From: Acanthamoeba lenticulata
Taxonomy: Eukaryota > Discosea > Longamoebia > Acanthamoebidae
Direction of reading: 5' to 3'
Assembly (NCBI GenBank): GCA_002179805.1
Contig: NAVB01001783.1
Span: 1 to 10,579, forward strand
DNA: 10,579 bases
Part shown: positions 8,183 to 10,579 of the stretch, piece by piece
Position numbering within the stretch: position 1 is the stretch's first letter
How the letters are laid out: every line of letters starts with the position of its first letter
Notes under the pieces: model-generated
The model's input: the letters and a program-made list of their open reading frames with translations, nothing else
Databases searched by the model: none
Told to the model about the DNA's origin: nothing
Made by a program: the position numbers and the translations under genes

Positions 8183-8218
8183 CTTGTACAAGGTCGCATG
8201 ACGGTCATCTGACCGTCA
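8183..8218. promoter_or_regulatory. palindrome plus perfect inverted repeat upstream of the recombinase gene
   Basis: CTTGTACAAG (8183-8192) is a 10-bp perfect palindrome. TGACGGTCA (8199-8207) and TGACCGTCA (8210-8218) are perfect 9-bp inverted arms separated by TC. They lie about 125-160 bp before the ATG. They could bind a dimeric transcription factor or the recombinase itself; neither is shown by the sequence. Confidence 0.45.
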
Positions 8219-8343
8219 GTTTGATTTAGTCGCAGGATGAGATGCACCAATGGACGCAGCCACAATTTTAACGGAATAAATGATAACGGTTTGTTTTATT
8301 GCCCCCGTCCGTCGCCTGCCATTGAAAACAACAACGATTGAAG

Positions 8344-10509
8344 ATGCGTCGTAGTCTAGAAGGCAGAAGAGGAGGATCGTACAAGCGAAAGGCTGCGGAA
8401 GACGAATCAGAGGAGGACAAATTGGAGGAGGTGGAACGGCATCCATGCACCAAGTGCGAAGCAGAGTTCCCATCAACCAAACGGCTAAACGAGCACAACA
8501 AGAGGGTTCATGCCCCAGTCAGTCAACGAACCTGCCCGTTTTGCAACCAAGTGTTCTCAAACGCTGGCTCTCTGCCGCGTCACACCACAATCTGCCGTCA
8601 ACGCCCTGAGGCGAGCATCTCTTGCATCATGCCCGCCAGCAACGTCCCCGCAAGTACGACCAGCCCCCACACCAAAGCCAAGTCTGGTAAGAAGAGCTTT
8701 GCCACGGTTGAGCGGTTCCTAGAGCGGCTCATCAATTTCCTCGAGGCTGGTGACTTCACACACTCCTCCGAGTCCCGTCTTGCACCTCTTGCTGCTTCAA
8801 CCATCACCAGCTACAAGTCGTTTGTTCGCAAGTATCTTGAGGCTGTCGTTCAAGGGCTTGTTACCGGCCATGGCAAAGGTATGGCAACCATTTATACACA
8901 AACACACACCTTTTCCTCTCTCGCTCTCACACATGTGTGCGCGTACACATACACACACTATTTTGCAGACATATTGGAGGAGGAGAACAACGAGGAGACC
9001 TATCAGAAGCTGGTCTTGCTCTGTGGCAAGCTTGACCACATCAGCCACTTTGTGCGGGCGCGAGAAGCTGACCATTTCGTCCGGCGCTCCCAGGTGAACC
9101 TCATGTGCGCACTTTTGTGGCACTTGGCATTCCTCTACCACATCTCTCACCCCCGCGTCACCACAACCACATGGTGTGCGGAAGACTTACTTCTCCGCAA
9201 GATTCTTCTGCCACCAACACGCCACGCGGCCACGGAGCTGAAAGCTTGCCTCGACGAGAGCCATCGCTACCTACGCCAACAAATCGGCCGCCTCAAGGAC
9301 CAAGCCGAGCAGCAGATCAAGGCGCGCAACTCACAAGAAGCACTCGAAGAACGGGGTGCCTGGTTCTCAATCGATTGGATGAACGCCATGGCCCAAGCCC
9401 TCAACTCGGAGGGCTGGGCTCGCCTGCGACGGCTTGAGGTGGCAATCCACTCAACCTCTCATCGTGAGTTTGTTGGTGGACAGAGCCAGCAGCAAGCACA
9501 ATTTGATTGGCTACGAGACTGGGTCCTCTACTCGCTCTTCGTCGACCTCCCGCCCATGCGACCCCAGAATGGGGACCTGGAGATCATGGATTGCCGCGAG
9601 CCAGCTGGCAGCCGCCGCACCAACGGGCTGCTCTTCTTCAAGTCCCGAACTGTCCTCCAGATCGTCCACTACAAGAACGCGGCTTTCCTGGGCGAGCACG
9701 TTGTGGAGCTGCCCGAGCAGCTCCAGGCCAAGCTTTTGGCTTACCTACGTGTGGTGCGACCTGTCTACGCGCTCTCAACCAGACGCAGCACCGATGACGA
9801 ACCGGATGACTCTGAGGACAGTTCAAGTGGCGACGAGGAGGAGGAGGAGAGCTTGCCACAGCAACCACACGACCACCTCCCATTGCCGCGAACCACCAAC
9901 CAAAATGAGCTACGTGCTGAAGTGAGTGAATGGCGTGCTCAATCTCCTTGGCTCTTTCTCAAGCCTGGGAACGTGCCTGCACGACGTATTGGAGCACTGT
10001 GGATCAACTTCGTCCACCACAACACGGGCAAGAAAACTAATCTCCGTGTCTGGCGTAAGGTTGCAGAAACTGCATCTTCGAGGAGCAATTCCCTCAACCA
10101 GCAACAGATGCTCAGTGGAGCACTTCTCCACCAGCACCGGACGGGGCAAGAGTATTATGTTACTCACAGCCCCACGGAGAGGAGCCAGCAGGTACAGCAA
10201 GTTTGGAGTGGTTTAATGGTATGTTGTTACAATATCTTGTTTTTTTTCTAAGTAATGATTAACTAATAAATGTGTACATGTATGTGTGTGTGTGTATGGG
10301 GTGTTTGTAAATAGAACCAACAACAGCTTACACAAGCTCCAGCACCAACTTTCACCCCACCACAAGCAGTTGTACCTCAACAATCTCAACTCACACCCTT
10401 CCAATCAACTTACCAATTCAGGGAAGGTGATTGGCAATGTGACAGATGTAAAAATGTCAACTTTGCCAGAAGGAATGAATGTAAGCGTTGTGCTAAACCT
10501 CGCTTTTAA
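8344..10509 (+). CDS. zinc-finger tyrosine recombinase with C-terminal RanBP2 finger (three exons)
   Basis: Exons 8344-8878, 8969-10218 and 10315-10509 give 659 residues; the ATG at 8344 is the first in frame. Intron 1 (GTATGG...TTTTGCAG, 90 nt, with pyrimidine and CA runs) splits an Asp codon. Intron 2 (GTATGT...ATAG, 96 nt) is phase 0. The N-terminus has a C2H2 finger (C35, C38, H51, H56) and a C2HC finger (C64, C67, H80, C84). Residues ~118-178 look like a helical core-binding domain. The catalytic domain shows R376 (LPPMRPQNGDLEIM), K414 (IVHYKNA), R541 (LRVWRKVAET; R538 is an alternative), H566 and Y575 (LLHQHRTGQEYYV, spaced nine residues), in tyrosine-recombinase order. An acidic Ser/Glu insert sits at ~455-475 between the Lys hairpin and box II. 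The last exon adds a Gln/Pro linker and a RanBP2-type finger (W635, C637, C640, C651, C654). It would be expected to cut and rejoin DNA through a 3'-phosphotyrosine; a Crypton-like transposon origin is likely. The frame is intact, suggesting recent activity or host use. Confidence 0.82.
8879..8968 (+). other. 90-nt intron that keeps the reading frame when retained
   Basis: The intron starts GTATGG and ends with a pyrimidine stretch and TTTTGCAG. Its length is a multiple of three and it has no in-frame stop, so an unspliced transcript would add 30 His/Thr/Tyr-rich residues between the core-binding and catalytic domains. The low-complexity CA content argues that it is normally removed. Confidence 0.8.
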
Positions 10510-10549
10510 ATATACTTGTTTTACAATGATTTGACCTGAAAACAAACAA

Positions 10550-10555
10550 AATAAA
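10550..10555 (+). terminator. AATAAA polyadenylation signal of the recombinase gene
   Basis: An AATAAA hexamer lies about 40 bp after the TAA stop, in an A-rich region followed by T-rich sequence. The position fits a compact 3' untranslated region. Confidence 0.5.
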
Positions 10556-10579
10556 TAAACAAACATCCTTTATTGACCA

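Larger units (their letters stand above)
7947..8343. other. spacer with microsatellites, telomere-like array and palindromes
   Basis: This spacer contains a (CA)n run (about 7957-7976), a (TA)n run (about 8034-8053), the telomere-like array at 8127-8169 and two palindromic motifs at 8183-8218. The right-hand part (8170-8343) is presumably the promoter and leader of the recombinase gene. The left part may contain the first intron of the chromodomain gene. Confidence 0.5.

Noticed and set aside
8338..8343. TTG start six bases upstream of the recombinase ATG
   Set aside because: Eukaryotic initiation strongly favours ATG, and an in-frame ATG follows at 8344.
8344..10509. Retroelement of the DIRS/Ngaro type
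   Set aside because: No reverse transcriptase, RNase H or split direct repeats are visible beside the recombinase inside this window, although sequence beyond 10579 is not seen.

Overview
The window is nuclear DNA from a unicellular eukaryote. Genes are split by many short GT-AG introns (about 47-150 bp), spacers are small, and microsatellites (CA, TA, CAG/GAA-type) and TTAGGG/TTTAGGG telomere-like repeats are common. Coding exons are moderately GC-rich and several spacers are AT-rich. An amoebozoan or similar free-living protist would fit, but the sequence alone does not fix the taxon.

Left part (1-1655). The 3' end of an acidic-tailed protein (+, stop at 337) is followed by an ankyrin-repeat gene (+, about 413-1533) with a lysine/glutamate/serine-rich tail. 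Its exons fit well except at two places, an in-frame stop near 864 and a frame change between about 1221 and 1290, so it is either broken or carries sequence errors. Centre-left (1656-5255, -): a 14-exon gene can be read through with every intron phase matching. It encodes a predicted 801-residue type I membrane protein: signal peptide, probable right-handed beta-helix ectodomain, Ser/Pro-repeat stalks, a further extracellular domain, one transmembrane helix and a short Arg-rich tail.

Centre-right (5256-8343). A spacer leads to a short + strand ORF (5888-6160). Then come a degraded antisense PCNA C-terminal domain with a frameshift (6217-6778), an AT-rich stretch, and an antisense chromodomain gene with a long Glu tract (7386 to about 7940). 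The chromodomain block lies between two telomere-like sequences (6828-6839 and 8127-8169), which suggests a rearranged or patched chromosome segment.

Right part (8344-10509, +). A three-exon gene encodes a 659-residue protein: two N-terminal C2H2/C2HC zinc fingers, a tyrosine-recombinase core with a plausible R-K-R-H-Y catalytic set, and a C-terminal RanBP2-type zinc finger on its own last exon. This Crypton-like recombinase with zinc fingers at both ends is the most interesting object in the window. A perfect 9-bp inverted repeat and a 10-bp palindrome lie just upstream of it.
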